Source of the DNA: Mesoflavibacter sp037029465
GTDB lineage: Bacteria; Bacteroidota; Bacteroidia; Flavobacteriales; Flavobacteriaceae
Direction: 5' to 3'
NCBI RefSeq assembly: GCF_037029465.1
Contig: NZ_JAYMEM010000026.1
Location: forward strand, 186,001-250,000
DNA: 64,000 bases
The position numbers and the translations under genes were made by a program. Below are positions 35,940 to 44,963 of this stretch, in pieces (positions within the stretch are counted from its first letter, which is position 1; each line of letters opens with the position of its first letter). A model generated the notes under the pieces. That model was not told the origin of the DNA and did not search any database. It was given only the letters and a program-made list of their open reading frames with translations.

Positions 35940-36797
35940 TTAATGAAGATTATTTCCGCAGGTTTTACAAAAATTAGCATCATCGTCATGATCGGTTTCG
36001 TGACAATTGCTGCAGGTTTGAGTATTTAAATGTATGTCTTCTTGAATGTTTTTTGTTGTATTTTCTTCAGTAGAAGTACTTTTTGCATACTCAACAGAAA
36101 CAATTCCTGTTGGAATAGCAATAACACCATAACCAATTATCATTATAATAGACGATATAAGTTGTCCTAATGCAGTTGCTGGAGCAATATCACCATATCC
36201 AACTGTAGTAAGTGTAACTATTGCCCAATAAACACTACGCGGAATACTTGTAAAGCCACTGTCTTGACCACTTTCTACAATGTACATTATGGCTCCTAGT
36301 ATGATACAAATAATTAGTACAAAAAATACAAAAACAGCAATTTTTGCTCTACTTGCTCTAAGGGCTTTCATTAAGTTGTTAGATTCTCCAACAAATCTAG
36401 CCAGTTTTAAAATTCTAAAAACTCTCATTAAACGTAAGGCTCGTAGAGCTATTAATGAGTGAGATCCTAAAATAAAAAAGGATAAATATTTAGGTATTGT
36501 AGATAAAAAGTCAACTATTCCGTAAAAGCTAAAAATGTATTTTTTAGGTTGGTTAACAACAATTACGCGAGCAATATATTCGATTGTGAAAAGTATAGTA
36601 ATAATCCATTCTGCAGTATCTAAAAACTCTAAATGCTGATTAGCAAAACTGGTAACACTTTCTAGCATAACCAATATTATACTAGTAATAATAAGAAGCA
36701 ATAAAATGATGTCAAACAATTTTCCGGCAGGTGTATCTGCTTCATAAATTATTTCATGAAGTTTTTCTTTCCAGTTATTTTGCTTGTTGATATTCAT
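35940..36797 (-). CDS. Voltage-gated-type potassium channel with zinc-ribbon-like tail
   Basis: The 285-aa protein has six membrane helices: S1-S4 at about 30-140, with S4 arginines in RALRLMRVFRILKLAR, and a pore loop with the selectivity filter TVGYGD at 198-203. It therefore belongs to the KvAP-like/Kch channel family and probably passes potassium. The C-terminus has two CxxC pairs (C262-C265 and C277-C280, with an acidic HDDDANF between), a zinc-ribbon-like motif unusual for a small channel. It lies 12 nt after the DUF3857 gene and 2 nt before miaA. Confidence 0.9.
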   Translation of the reverse strand: MNINKQNNWKEKLHEIIYEADTPAGKLFDIILLLLIITSIILVMLESVTSFANQHLEFLDTAEWIITILFTIEYIARVIVVNQPKKYIFSFYGIVDFLSTIPKYLSFFILGSHSLIALRALRLMRVFRILKLARFVGESNNLMKALRASRAKIAVFVFFVLIICIILGAIMYIVESGQDSGFTSIPRSVYWAIVTLTTVGYGDIAPATALGQLISSIIMIIGYGVIAIPTGIVSVEYAKSTSTEENTTKNIQEDIHLNTQTCSNCHETDHDDDANFCKTCGNNLH

Positions 36798-36809
36798 TAG
36801 TTATTAAAC

Positions 36810-38777
36810 TTAACCTTTTTTTTCTAAAACTAATATTGAGTTAGATTGTAAATCTACTAAATTATCAAAAAATGACTTTAAGTCTTTATAATATAAGTGA
36901 TGATAACTTTTTTCATAAAAGTTAGCTTTAAAATAAAACTCAGCTAATCCAGTATCTTCTCTTGATTTAAAAATTGAAAGGGCAGAACTTTGAGGTAACT
37001 GTTTAGTATTTTCCTTAGAAATATCGTTGATTACAAAATCATCGCTAAAAAAGACTTTAATTCTATTTGTGTACATATCTTCATATCCAAAATCTACTGG
37101 GTAAGACCTTTCTTGCAATTTTAATGGGTTTTCGGTAAAGTTTTTAAAAATAAATGGGTCAAAATAAACTTTATTACCAATTACATTAACAGGTCCAGAA
37201 AAAGTTATTGTTTCATTGACTTCTAAAGTAGCTTCATCAATTACTACATCAATATTTTCAAAGGTAAAATCTGGAAATGCTTGTGTATAATAGTCTTTAT
37301 ACTTTTGATTGTTTTTATTGAATTCTCTTTTAATATCTAAAGCTTTATACCCTAAACTTTGTATACTTATTGTTGCATCAAATGTGTAGTCGTCATTTAT
37401 TGTTATATCAGACTTTTGAAATATTGATGACTTAGTTTGAGGCTCTATATCAATCCATTTGCTACCGTTATCAAAATCTATTTCTCGACCGTAGTCATTA
37501 AGACATTTAAACGGAATTTGACCAAAAACTAAATCTTTATCTGTAGCATCTAAAAAGTAAGTTTTACCTTCAATATCTAATTTTATAATGAGGTAATTAA
37601 ACTCTGAAATTACAGGAAAAAGTTTTGTTACTACACCATGATCTCTAGTGCTTAATAATATAGGATTTACTTTTAAATCATGGGTGTTTAATAAATTATA
37701 AAGTAGAAGGTTAATTTCAGCTGTATTACCAGATTTTTCATCTATTACGTCTTTGACAGAGATGTCTTTAAAAACACGATGTTTATGATTCCATGTATAG
37801 TTGTTCTTTACATAATCATAAATCAATTTAGCTTTTTTTAATGATGAATTTTGTTTTGAAATTTCACTTTCAGGAATTAAATTTTTAACTAAACTCGATT
37901 TTTTTAATTGTCTTCCAAAATCTTGATCAGATTTTAATTCTCTATCAGCTGTTTCCCAGCTTTTAGTTATGTTATCTACGGTACCATCAAACTTGTTTAC
38001 GGTTTTTAATTCGTATTCAATTCTAGAAAGGTAATTTGAAGCTGCACGCATATAACTTTCTTCTCTAAAGGCAGGAATATCAGTCATAATATATTTAGCT
38101 ACAGAACAATGTGCAGAACCACCATTGCCAACTTCTATACAATATTTGTCTAAACTCATATCATGAGTTTTTAGTTTTAAATCTCCTACTAATTTTATAT
38201 GATAATCATAATTTCCAGGAATACTAGTTATGTACTCACTATATAATTTAGGAATTTCTTCTTGAAAATACCATGGTTGATATTTATAGATAAAAGGAGT
38301 TCTAAACTCATATGTATATATGATTACAGAGCCTTCTTTAATATCGGGTAATGTAAATTTTACATAGGTGTTATTTTCATCAATTTTGTCTTCAAATATT
38401 TGAGAAGGCTCTAAGTTGGTTCTTTTAATTTTTCCGTTTACTAGATTTGTTGTAGAGCCTTTAATTTTTTTTACTTTTTCTTTATTTCTGTCAGAATTAT
38501 ATAATCTTACACTAACATTTGAGTGTTTAAAACCTTCACGATTTAAGATTTTTATTTTCTTCTTGTATTCAAAAACTAAATCAAATGTTTTATTGTCTAT
38601 GTAAGCATTTCCAAACTCATATAAAATAACAGCATTAGCTGTAGAATCTTGTGTAAAAGTGTTTTTTTCTAAATCGGATTTGGTAACATTTAGATTTTCT
38701 GAATTAAACTGAATTTGAGCAAATAGGAGGTTAGTAAATAAAAAAGTTAGAAAGGTTAGTAATGATAATTTCCTCAT
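36810..38777 (-). CDS. DUF3857 / transglutaminase-like exported protein
   Basis: The 655-aa protein starts with a Sec signal (MRKLSLLTFLTFLFTNLLFAQ). An N-terminal DUF3857 region is followed by a transglutaminase-like core, where VKDVIDEKSGNTAEINLLLYNL holds the usual cysteine position as SGNTAE. The cysteine of catalytic transglutaminases is not seen in this segment (N and T appear instead), so enzymatic activity is doubtful. A DUF3858-like region follows. The 4-base ATGA overlap with the exonuclease gene indicates translational coupling. Confidence 0.8.
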   Translation of the reverse strand: MRKLSLLTFLTFLFTNLLFAQIQFNSENLNVTKSDLEKNTFTQDSTANAVILYEFGNAYIDNKTFDLVFEYKKKIKILNREGFKHSNVSVRLYNSDRNKEKVKKIKGSTTNLVNGKIKRTNLEPSQIFEDKIDENNTYVKFTLPDIKEGSVIIYTYEFRTPFIYKYQPWYFQEEIPKLYSEYITSIPGNYDYHIKLVGDLKLKTHDMSLDKYCIEVGNGGSAHCSVAKYIMTDIPAFREESYMRAASNYLSRIEYELKTVNKFDGTVDNITKSWETADRELKSDQDFGRQLKKSSLVKNLIPESEISKQNSSLKKAKLIYDYVKNNYTWNHKHRVFKDISVKDVIDEKSGNTAEINLLLYNLLNTHDLKVNPILLSTRDHGVVTKLFPVISEFNYLIIKLDIEGKTYFLDATDKDLVFGQIPFKCLNDYGREIDFDNGSKWIDIEPQTKSSIFQKSDITINDDYTFDATISIQSLGYKALDIKREFNKNNQKYKDYYTQAFPDFTFENIDVVIDEATLEVNETITFSGPVNVIGNKVYFDPFIFKNFTENPLKLQERSYPVDFGYEDMYTNRIKVFFSDDFVINDISKENTKQLPQSSALSIFKSREDTGLAEFYFKANFYEKSYHHLYYKDLKSFFDNLVDLQSNSILVLEKKG

Positions 38778-40162
38778 GGTAGTTGAATGATTTTTAGACG
38801 CTTATTACGTCTTAAATAGCTTTGTATGATATGTTGTTGGTCTCTATTGTTTTCCATAGGAGTAATAATAGATTCCAAAATGTCTAAATTGTTGATTTGA
38901 TAGTTTAGGCTGTAAAAGCCAAAACCTTTAAAAATGCCATTTTTAATTAAAATAGCGCTACGTTCGTCCACATCACGACCACGATCTACAATGACCATAT
39001 TTTGTTGGTCGTAGCTATGTTTTTTTAATAATTGATTAACGCGTTGGTTGTAATCATCAGCAGGTTCTTCTTGTATACAAGCACCTTCACATTTTTTTAC
39101 TTCGAAATTAAAACAGCTTGTATTGGTTTTATAAAGTCCGGTTAGTTTTTGACAAAGGTTATATTCTTCTATAGCTTTTTCAAGAAAATGTCTACCGCTT
39201 TGTCTTGAGCTAAATGTAGTGATGTTTGGTTTGTCAATAGATGCTTTGTCAATAGTTAGATTTATATATCCATTGTGGTCTGTAAAGCTATACAATGCGT
39301 GCGTAAAAATGTTACGTCGTAAAGCTCGGTTATAAGCTGGTTTCGTTTTTTTTATCTCTTCGCTTTCTTTTAAAAGCGCGACTAATTCGCTACCAGTTGC
39401 TTCATAAGTTACAGCTGCAACTTGCTTTTGTATTCTTTTTGACTTGGCTGTTGTGCCAGTAAAATGCTGATTGACGCGGTTTTTTATGTTTTTACTTTTG
39501 CCTATGTAAATGATTTCGCCATTAGATTTGTGGATGTAATAAACGCCAGTGATAGATGGTAAATCTTGGACAATATCAATAAGTTTTGGTTCCATTTGAA
39601 ATTTAGGCTCTTTTCTAATGGATTCTTGTATAATATTTTTTTGAGTGTCTTTGTCTAATAAAAGTTGAAATAATTTAACCGTAGCTTTTGCGTCTCCTGC
39701 TGCACGATGCCTGTCGCTTACCGGAATACCTAAAGAACGAACAAGTTTTCCTAAACTGTAGCTTTTTTGGTCAGGGATTAATGTTTTTGATAACTCGACA
39801 GTACAAAGTGTTTCGCGGTCAAATTCAAACCCTAAACGCTTAAATTCTGTTCTTAAAATACGATAGTCAAATTTTGCGTTGTGCGCTACAAGAATTGTGC
39901 CTTCAGTAATTTCTACAATACGTTTTGCGACTTCGTAAAACTTAGGCGCATTTTTAAGCATATTACTGTTTATACCAGTAAGATTGACTACAAATGGCTG
40001 AATTTCTCTTTCAGGATTGACTAAGCTTATAAATTGGTCTACTACTTTGTGACCGTCAAATTTATAGATAGCAATTTCGGTAATACCTTCTTCATTGTAT
40101 TTACCGCCAGTAGTTTCTATGTCAACTATTGAATATATTTGTTTATGCGTTTTTTTGTTAAT
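38774..40162 (-). CDS. Exonuclease (DEDD) / GIY-YIG nuclease fusion with non-canonical start
   Basis: Restarting at an ATG at 39961 would remove the first exonuclease motif. The same frame continues upstream as YSIVDIETTGGKYNEEGITE, containing the DxE metal ligands of polymerase III epsilon-type 3'-5' exonucleases. It stays open to a TAA at 40178-40180 and includes no ATG, GTG or TTG. The best start candidates are ATT at 40162 (first residues would be MNKKTHKQIYSIVDIE) or ATA at 40138. The later HNAKFDYRI and HRAAGDAKAT complete the DEDD core. A UvrC-like GIY-YIG domain (SITGVYYIHKSNGEIIYIGK) and a cysteine segment follow. It is coupled to the DUF3857 gene by a 4-base overlap and lies 11 nt after yggS. 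Its repair role is inferred. Confidence 0.82.
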   Translation of the reverse strand: MNKKTHKQIYSIVDIETTGGKYNEEGITEIAIYKFDGHKVVDQFISLVNPEREIQPFVVNLTGINSNMLKNAPKFYEVAKRIVEITEGTILVAHNAKFDYRILRTEFKRLGFEFDRETLCTVELSKTLIPDQKSYSLGKLVRSLGIPVSDRHRAAGDAKATVKLFQLLLDKDTQKNIIQESIRKEPKFQMEPKLIDIVQDLPSITGVYYIHKSNGEIIYIGKSKNIKNRVNQHFTGTTAKSKRIQKQVAAVTYEATGSELVALLKESEEIKKTKPAYNRALRRNIFTHALYSFTDHNGYINLTIDKASIDKPNITTFSSRQSGRHFLEKAIEEYNLCQKLTGLYKTNTSCFNFEVKKCEGACIQEEPADDYNQRVNQLLKKHSYDQQNMVIVDRGRDVDERSAILIKNGIFKGFGFYSLNYQINNLDILESIITPMENNRDQQHIIQSYLRRNKRLKIIQLP

Positions 40163-40173
40163 CTGATTATTAA

Positions 40174-40845
40174 CTAATTATTGTAATTTCTTTCGCCAAA
40201 AATACTACTTCCTACACGTATCATTGTGCTACCACATTCGATTGCTAACGGGTAATCGCCACTCATTCCCATACTTATAGTTTGAAGATTACAATTTGAA
40301 GTTTTTATATCTTTTAAATCTTCAAAAGTAGTTTTTAAACGTGAAAATTCTTCTTTAATTAGAGTTTCGTTATCAGTAAATGTTGCCATTCCCATAACTC
40401 CGGAAATAGTTACATTGTTGAAATCCTTAAAAGCTTCAGATTGTAATAATGATTTAGCATCACTAGCGCTCATCCCGAATTTACTGTCTTCTTCTGCTAT
40501 TTTTATTTGAAGTAAACAATTAATAACTCTATCGTGTTTTTTAGCTTGTTTATTTATTTCTTTTAATAATTTAAGACTATCAACACCATGAATTAAATCT
40601 ACAAACTCTGCCATGTACTTTACTTTATTGCGCTGTACGTGACCAATCATGTGCCATTTGATGTCTTTAGGCATTTCTTGATACTTATCAACCATTTCTT
40701 GAATTTTATTTTCTCCAAAAATGCGTTGTCCAGCATTGTAGGCTTCAATCAAATCACTAACAGGTTTAGTTTTTGATACAGCTACTAGAGTAACGTGCTC
40801 AGGTAAAGATTGCTTGATTGTGTTTAAATTTTGTTTAATACTCAT
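40174..40845 (-). CDS. YggS family pyridoxal phosphate-binding protein
   Basis: The 223-aa PLP-homeostasis protein (PLPBP, YggS, PROSC family) has the lysine of the cofactor site in LVAVSKTKPV, GENKIQEMVDKYQ, WHMIGHVQRNKVKYMA and LSIGMSGDYP-like ISMGMSGDYPLAIECGSTMI followed by RVGSSIFG. It has no known catalytic activity and is thought to store or deliver PLP. It follows the DUF1015 gene after 15 nt and precedes the exonuclease fusion after 11 nt. Confidence 0.93.
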   Translation of the reverse strand: MSIKQNLNTIKQSLPEHVTLVAVSKTKPVSDLIEAYNAGQRIFGENKIQEMVDKYQEMPKDIKWHMIGHVQRNKVKYMAEFVDLIHGVDSLKLLKEINKQAKKHDRVINCLLQIKIAEEDSKFGMSASDAKSLLQSEAFKDFNNVTISGVMGMATFTDNETLIKEEFSRLKTTFEDLKDIKTSNCNLQTISMGMSGDYPLAIECGSTMIRVGSSIFGERNYNN

Positions 40846-40860
40846 GGTTTAATTTAAATT

Positions 40861-42099
40861 TTAAAACTCATAAATGGTGACACCACTTCTTAATTTAGGC
40901 TCAATATAAGTACTTTTTGGCGGCATGATTAAATTTTGGTCTGCAATATGTTTCATTTGGTCTATAGTGGCAGGAATCATACCAAAACCTACAACAAATT
41001 CTTTACTATCTACCATACTTTTTAAATTTACAATATCTTTTTTTCCGCTTAAATATAAAATACGGTTGTCGTTTCTTAAATCTGAAATACCTAAGATAGG
41101 TTCTATTATGGTTTTATAAAGTATTTGAGCATCAAGTTCGTCTAAAGCGTTTTTAAATTGATAGTTGGACTTTCTTAAATATAACGAATAAAACTCGCCA
41201 TCTAAATACATACTAAAATGGTGTTGTTTAGAAGGATGATATGGCATAATACCTCTATTTTCTATTCTAAACATGGTGTCGAGTTGAATTAAAAATTCTT
41301 CTTTAGATAATCCGTTTAGATCTTTTACTAAGCGGTTAAATTGATTAATTTTTAGTTCTTCTTCACAGATTAGGTAACTCATAAAATAATTATAAGTTTC
41401 TTTACCTGTATGATGTTGATTACTAGATTTTAAATCTTCACAAAGTAATTTTGAAGACGAAGATCTATGATGTCCATCTGCAATATATAAGGTTTTTATA
41501 TTGTTAAATGCATCGCTGATAGCTTTTATATCTTCTGGATTATCAATTAACCAAAGGTAATGTGTATCGCGGTAAGTTGTGGTAAATTCAAACTCGGCGC
41601 GTTCCTTTTGTTTTTCCTTAATAATCTCACTAATGGTATTATTTTTTGGATAGGTAAGAAGTACTGGTTCTGCATTAAAACCAACTGTTTTTAAATAGTC
41701 TTTAAAAACAATTTCTCTAGACGCAATAGTATCTTCATGTTTTTTTATAACATTATTGTTATAATCTTCAACACTTGCAGCTGCAACAATGCCATTAAAC
41801 TCTTGACTATCTCTATCTACAATTTTATAAATGTAATAATAAGGTGTTTGATCTTGAATAAAAATACCATCTTCCTTAAACTCTAAATACCTATTTTTTA
41901 CAAGATTGTACCTAGCTTCTCCAGAAATTTCTTTATCGTATTTATAACCAGGATTAACAATATGTAAAAATGAAAACGGATTATAGTCTAATCTTGCTTC
42001 ACGTTGGGCTTGTGTATAGCTTTGGTACGATCTTGAAGCGACTAGACTTACTTTGTCTCTTGTTGGTCTTACGGCTTTAAATGGTAAAATTTTACTCAT
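40861..42099 (-). CDS. DUF1015 family protein
   Basis: The 412-aa soluble protein matches the DUF1015 family. The conserved opening is LPFKAVRPTRDKVSLVASRS, and other signatures are YYIYKIVDRDSQEFNGIVAAASVEDYNN, LYIADGHHRSSSS and FNRLVKDLNGLS. The HH-containing IADGHHR segment suggests a metal or nucleotide site. The bacterial function is not known. It follows the hydroxyacyl-CoA dehydrogenase but is separated from it by a terminator-like hairpin (42111-42149), so it may have its own promoter. Confidence 0.82.
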   Translation of the reverse strand: MSKILPFKAVRPTRDKVSLVASRSYQSYTQAQREARLDYNPFSFLHIVNPGYKYDKEISGEARYNLVKNRYLEFKEDGIFIQDQTPYYYIYKIVDRDSQEFNGIVAAASVEDYNNNVIKKHEDTIASREIVFKDYLKTVGFNAEPVLLTYPKNNTISEIIKEKQKERAEFEFTTTYRDTHYLWLIDNPEDIKAISDAFNNIKTLYIADGHHRSSSSKLLCEDLKSSNQHHTGKETYNYFMSYLICEEELKINQFNRLVKDLNGLSKEEFLIQLDTMFRIENRGIMPYHPSKQHHFSMYLDGEFYSLYLRKSNYQFKNALDELDAQILYKTIIEPILGISDLRNDNRILYLSGKKDIVNLKSMVDSKEFVVGFGMIPATIDQMKHIADQNLIMPPKSTYIEPKLRSGVTIYEF

Positions 42100-42110
42100 A
42101 AATAAAACAA

Positions 42111-42149
42111 AATAAGGTAAATATCAACTTTAGTTGAATTTACCTTATT
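42111..42149 (-). terminator. Terminator of the hydroxyacyl-CoA dehydrogenase gene
   Basis: On the minus strand AATAAGGTAAATT pairs imperfectly with AATATTTACCTTATT around AACTAAAGTT, then runs into TTGTTTTATTT. It lies just after the dehydrogenase stop and ahead of the DUF1015 start. Confidence 0.6.
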
Positions 42150-42166
42150 GTTTGATTATTATTTAA

Positions 42167-43054
42167 TTAACTAAATTGTTTTGAAACGTTTTCTGCTTTT
42201 CTACTTTCTGAATAATCGTAAAAACCTTCACCAGATTTTACACCTAATTTTCCTGCACGAACCATATTTACTAATAATGGGCAAGGTGCATATTTAGGGT
42301 TTTTAAATCCGTTGTACATCACTTCTAAGATGGATAAACACACATCAAGACCAATAAAATCTGCTAATTGTAATGGTCCCATTGGATGTGCCATTCCTAA
42401 TTTCATTACGGTATCAATTTCGGTAACACCAGCAACACCATTGTATAAGGTTTCAATAGACTCGTTAATCATTGGCATTAAAATACGGTTGGCAACAAAA
42501 CCAGGGTAATCATTAACTTCTACAGGAACTTTACCTAAAATTTTAGATAATTCCATGATGGTATTTGTTACTTCATCTGTCGTGTTGTAACCTCTAATAA
42601 TTTCTACCAGTTTCATGATTGGTACAGGATTCATAAAATGCATACCAATCACTTTGTCTGGTCTGTTGGTTACTGCAGCAATCTGTGTGATAGAAATTGA
42701 AGACGTGTTTGTTGCTAAAATGGTATCTTCTGGACAAACATCACTTAATTGCTTGAAGATTTTAAGTTTTAAGTCTACATTTTCGGTAGCTGCTTCAACA
42801 ACTAAACCTACATTTTTAACGCCATCTTCTGTAGTTGTAAATGTGGTAATGTTTGCTAAAGTTTCAGCTTTATCAGCATCTGTAATTTTTTCTTTAGCGA
42901 CCATGCGATCTAAATTTTTTGCAATGGTATCCATGCCTCTTTTTAAAGACGCGTCGCTAATATCTATTAAGTTAACTTTAAATCCTGATTGGGCAAAAGT
43001 GTGGGCAATACCATTACCCATTGTTCCTGCACCAATAACTGCTACATGTTTCAT
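42167..43054 (-). CDS. 3-hydroxyacyl-CoA dehydrogenase, 3-hydroxybutyryl-CoA type
   Basis: The 295-aa protein oxidises 3-hydroxyacyl-CoA using NAD. The Rossmann motif is at the N-terminus (IGAGTMGNGIAHTFAQSGF), followed by GLVVEAATENVDLK and the catalytic HFMNPVPIMKLVEII. VNDYPGFVANRILMPMINE follows, with the C-terminal dimer/helical domain (KLGMAHPMGPLQLADFIGLD). It is a stand-alone dehydrogenase like HbdA/PaaH rather than the fused FadB type. It is probably part of fatty acid or butanoyl-CoA metabolism. No beta-oxidation partner gene is close by. Confidence 0.93.
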   Translation of the reverse strand: MKHVAVIGAGTMGNGIAHTFAQSGFKVNLIDISDASLKRGMDTIAKNLDRMVAKEKITDADKAETLANITTFTTTEDGVKNVGLVVEAATENVDLKLKIFKQLSDVCPEDTILATNTSSISITQIAAVTNRPDKVIGMHFMNPVPIMKLVEIIRGYNTTDEVTNTIMELSKILGKVPVEVNDYPGFVANRILMPMINESIETLYNGVAGVTEIDTVMKLGMAHPMGPLQLADFIGLDVCLSILEVMYNGFKNPKYAPCPLLVNMVRAGKLGVKSGEGFYDYSESRKAENVSKQFS

Positions 43055-43154
43055 TTTTTTTATTCTTTTTTATGTTTACAAACTCCTCTTTCTTTTAATT
43101 TTTATAAATTAAAATTCATTCTCCTCTTAAACTTTAGAGGAGAGCAAAAAGGAA

Positions 43155-44114
43155 TTAAAATTGATCGATTATCATTGTGGCTACACGTAAAGCTTCTGTA
43201 CCGTCGTGTAGTGTAACCACAGGTGTTGTGTTGGTATTTATGGCATTTGCAAAACTTTCCAGCTCGTCTAAAATGGCATTGTTTGCCGAAATTTCTGGAT
43301 TGTCAAAATAGATTTGCTTTTTAATACCTTCAGCATTTTGTAAAATCATATCGAAATCTCCAGGTTGTTCTGGTGCATCTTTCATTTTTACGACTTCACA
43401 TTTCTTTTCTAAAAAGTCTACCGATATGTAAGCATCACGCTGGAAAAAACGTGTTTTACGCATGTTTTTAAGTGAAATTCTGCTTGCTGTAATATTGGCC
43501 ACGCAACCATTAACAAACTCGATACGCGCATTTGCAATATCTGGCGTGTCACTAATTACCGAAACACCACTTGCAGATACGTTTTTGACTTTAGATTTTA
43601 CAACGCTTAAAATAACGTCTATATCGTGAATCATTAAGTCTAAAACTACAGGTACATCTGTACCACGCGGATTAAATTCGGCCAATCGATGCGCCTCAAT
43701 AAACATTGGGCTATCTAATTGATCTTTTATTGCAGTAAATGCAGGATTAAAACGTTCTACATGACCAACTTGACCTTTTACACCGTGTTCTGCAACCAAA
43801 GTTCTAATAGCTTCGGCTTCTTGTACAGTGTTTGTAATTGGTTTTTCAATAAAGATATGTTTGCCTTTTTTAATGGCTTGTCTAGCGCAGTCAAAGTGCG
43901 ATAATGTTGGTGTAACAATATCTACAACATCTACAGCGTCTATTAATTGTTCTATAGTTTCAAAATATTTGTAGCCAAATTCAGCTTCTACTTTTTTACC
44001 GTTTTCTTGGTCTGCATCGTAAAAACCTACTAATTCAAATTTTTCTGATTGTTTAAGTAGTCTTAAATGAATTTTTCCAAGGTGACCAGCACCTAATACA
44101 CCAGCTTTAAGCAT
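43155..44114 (-). CDS. Gfo/Idh/MocA family oxidoreductase
   Basis: The 319-aa protein has the N-terminal Rossmann fold (GVLGAGHLGKIHLRLLKQ), the EKPITNTVQEAEAI motif with the active-site lysine, and NPRGTDVPVVLDLMIHDIDV, where H and D sit in the catalytic region. It uses NAD(P) to oxidise or reduce a sugar or similar polyol, but the substrate is not identifiable. Flavobacterial copies are commonly found near pcm as here, with divergent orientation. It is followed by the hydroxyacyl-CoA dehydrogenase 100 nt downstream. Confidence 0.9.
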   Translation of the reverse strand: MLKAGVLGAGHLGKIHLRLLKQSEKFELVGFYDADQENGKKVEAEFGYKYFETIEQLIDAVDVVDIVTPTLSHFDCARQAIKKGKHIFIEKPITNTVQEAEAIRTLVAEHGVKGQVGHVERFNPAFTAIKDQLDSPMFIEAHRLAEFNPRGTDVPVVLDLMIHDIDVILSVVKSKVKNVSASGVSVISDTPDIANARIEFVNGCVANITASRISLKNMRKTRFFQRDAYISVDFLEKKCEVVKMKDAPEQPGDFDMILQNAEGIKKQIYFDNPEISANNAILDELESFANAINTNTTPVVTLHDGTEALRVATMIIDQF

Positions 44115-44132
44115 AGATTATTCTGTTTTTAA

Positions 44133-44140
44133 CAAAAATA
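44133..44140 (-). promoter_or_regulatory. Candidate -10 box of the Gfo/Idh/MocA gene
   Basis: On the minus strand TATTTTTG lies 18 nt before the start codon at 44114. A similar TATTTTTG on + at 44212-44219 could serve the divergent pcm gene. Neither has a convincing -33 element. Confidence 0.35.
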
Positions 44141-44272
44141 AGTTTTTTAAACAGTTTTTTAAATGAATTTGATAATTAAATCTTTGATTTAAGAAGATTT
44201 TATAAATTGAATATTTTTGTTTTGAGCTTTAAATTTTTAAGCTATTTTTAACCTCTGAAACTAGCCCATATT

Positions 44273-44914
44273 TTGAAAGATACGTTTAAACATAAAGGAT
44301 TAAGACAGCAATTAGTTGCGGTTTTAAAAGCTAAAGGAATTACAAATAACGATGTTTTAGATGCTATTGGTAAGATACCTAGACACTTATTTATGGATTC
44401 TAGTTTTTTGGATCATGCGTATCAAGATAAAGCGTTTCCTATTGCTGCAGATCAAACCATATCGCAGCCTTATACGGTAGCATTTCAAACCGAATTAATG
44501 CAAGTAAAACGTGGCGATAAAGTTTTAGAAATTGGTACAGGTAGCGGTTATCAAACTGCTGTGCTATGCGAGCTTGGCGCCAAAGTATATAGTATTGAAA
44601 GACAACACGAATTATTTAAACTAACCAGTCGTTTTTTACCAAAAATAGGCTATCGTGCTAAAAAGTTAATTTTTGGTGATGGCTACAAAGGATTGGTAGA
44701 AGAAGCACCTTTTGATAGTATTATTGTTACTGCTGGCGCGCCATTTGTACCAAAACCATTATTAGCGCAACTTAAAATTGATGGTCGTTTAGTAATCCCT
44801 GTTGGAGATAACGTACAAACCATGACACTTTTTGTTAGAAAAGGTCAAACCGATTTTGAAAAAACTGAGTTTGGCGAGTTTAGATTTGTACCGCTATTGG
44901 AGGATAAGAATTAG
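44273..44914 (+). CDS. pcm: Protein-L-isoaspartate O-methyltransferase
   Basis: Pcm methylates isoaspartyl residues in damaged proteins with SAM so that they can be repaired. The 213-aa protein starts at a TTG. The first residues KDTFKHKGLRQQLVAVLKAKG match the family start, so TTG is correct. ISQPYTVAFQTELMQ, EIGTGSGYQTAVLCELGA (SAM site), and APFDSIIVTAGAPFVPKPLL are conserved. It converges on the RloB gene, 49 nt away, without a clear terminator. Confidence 0.95.
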   Translation: MKDTFKHKGLRQQLVAVLKAKGITNNDVLDAIGKIPRHLFMDSSFLDHAYQDKAFPIAADQTISQPYTVAFQTELMQVKRGDKVLEIGTGSGYQTAVLCELGAKVYSIERQHELFKLTSRFLPKIGYRAKKLIFGDGYKGLVEEAPFDSIIVTAGAPFVPKPLLAQLKIDGRLVIPVGDNVQTMTLFVRKGQTDFEKTEFGEFRFVPLLEDKN

Positions 44915-44963
44915 CCGAGAACAAGCAATTACTTATAGCTATTGTTGACAGTTGGCTTTATTT

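Noticed and set aside
43121..43142. Hairpin CTCCTCT/AGAGGAG as a terminator after the Gfo/Idh/MocA gene
   Set aside because: The stem is clear but is not followed by a T run on the minus strand.
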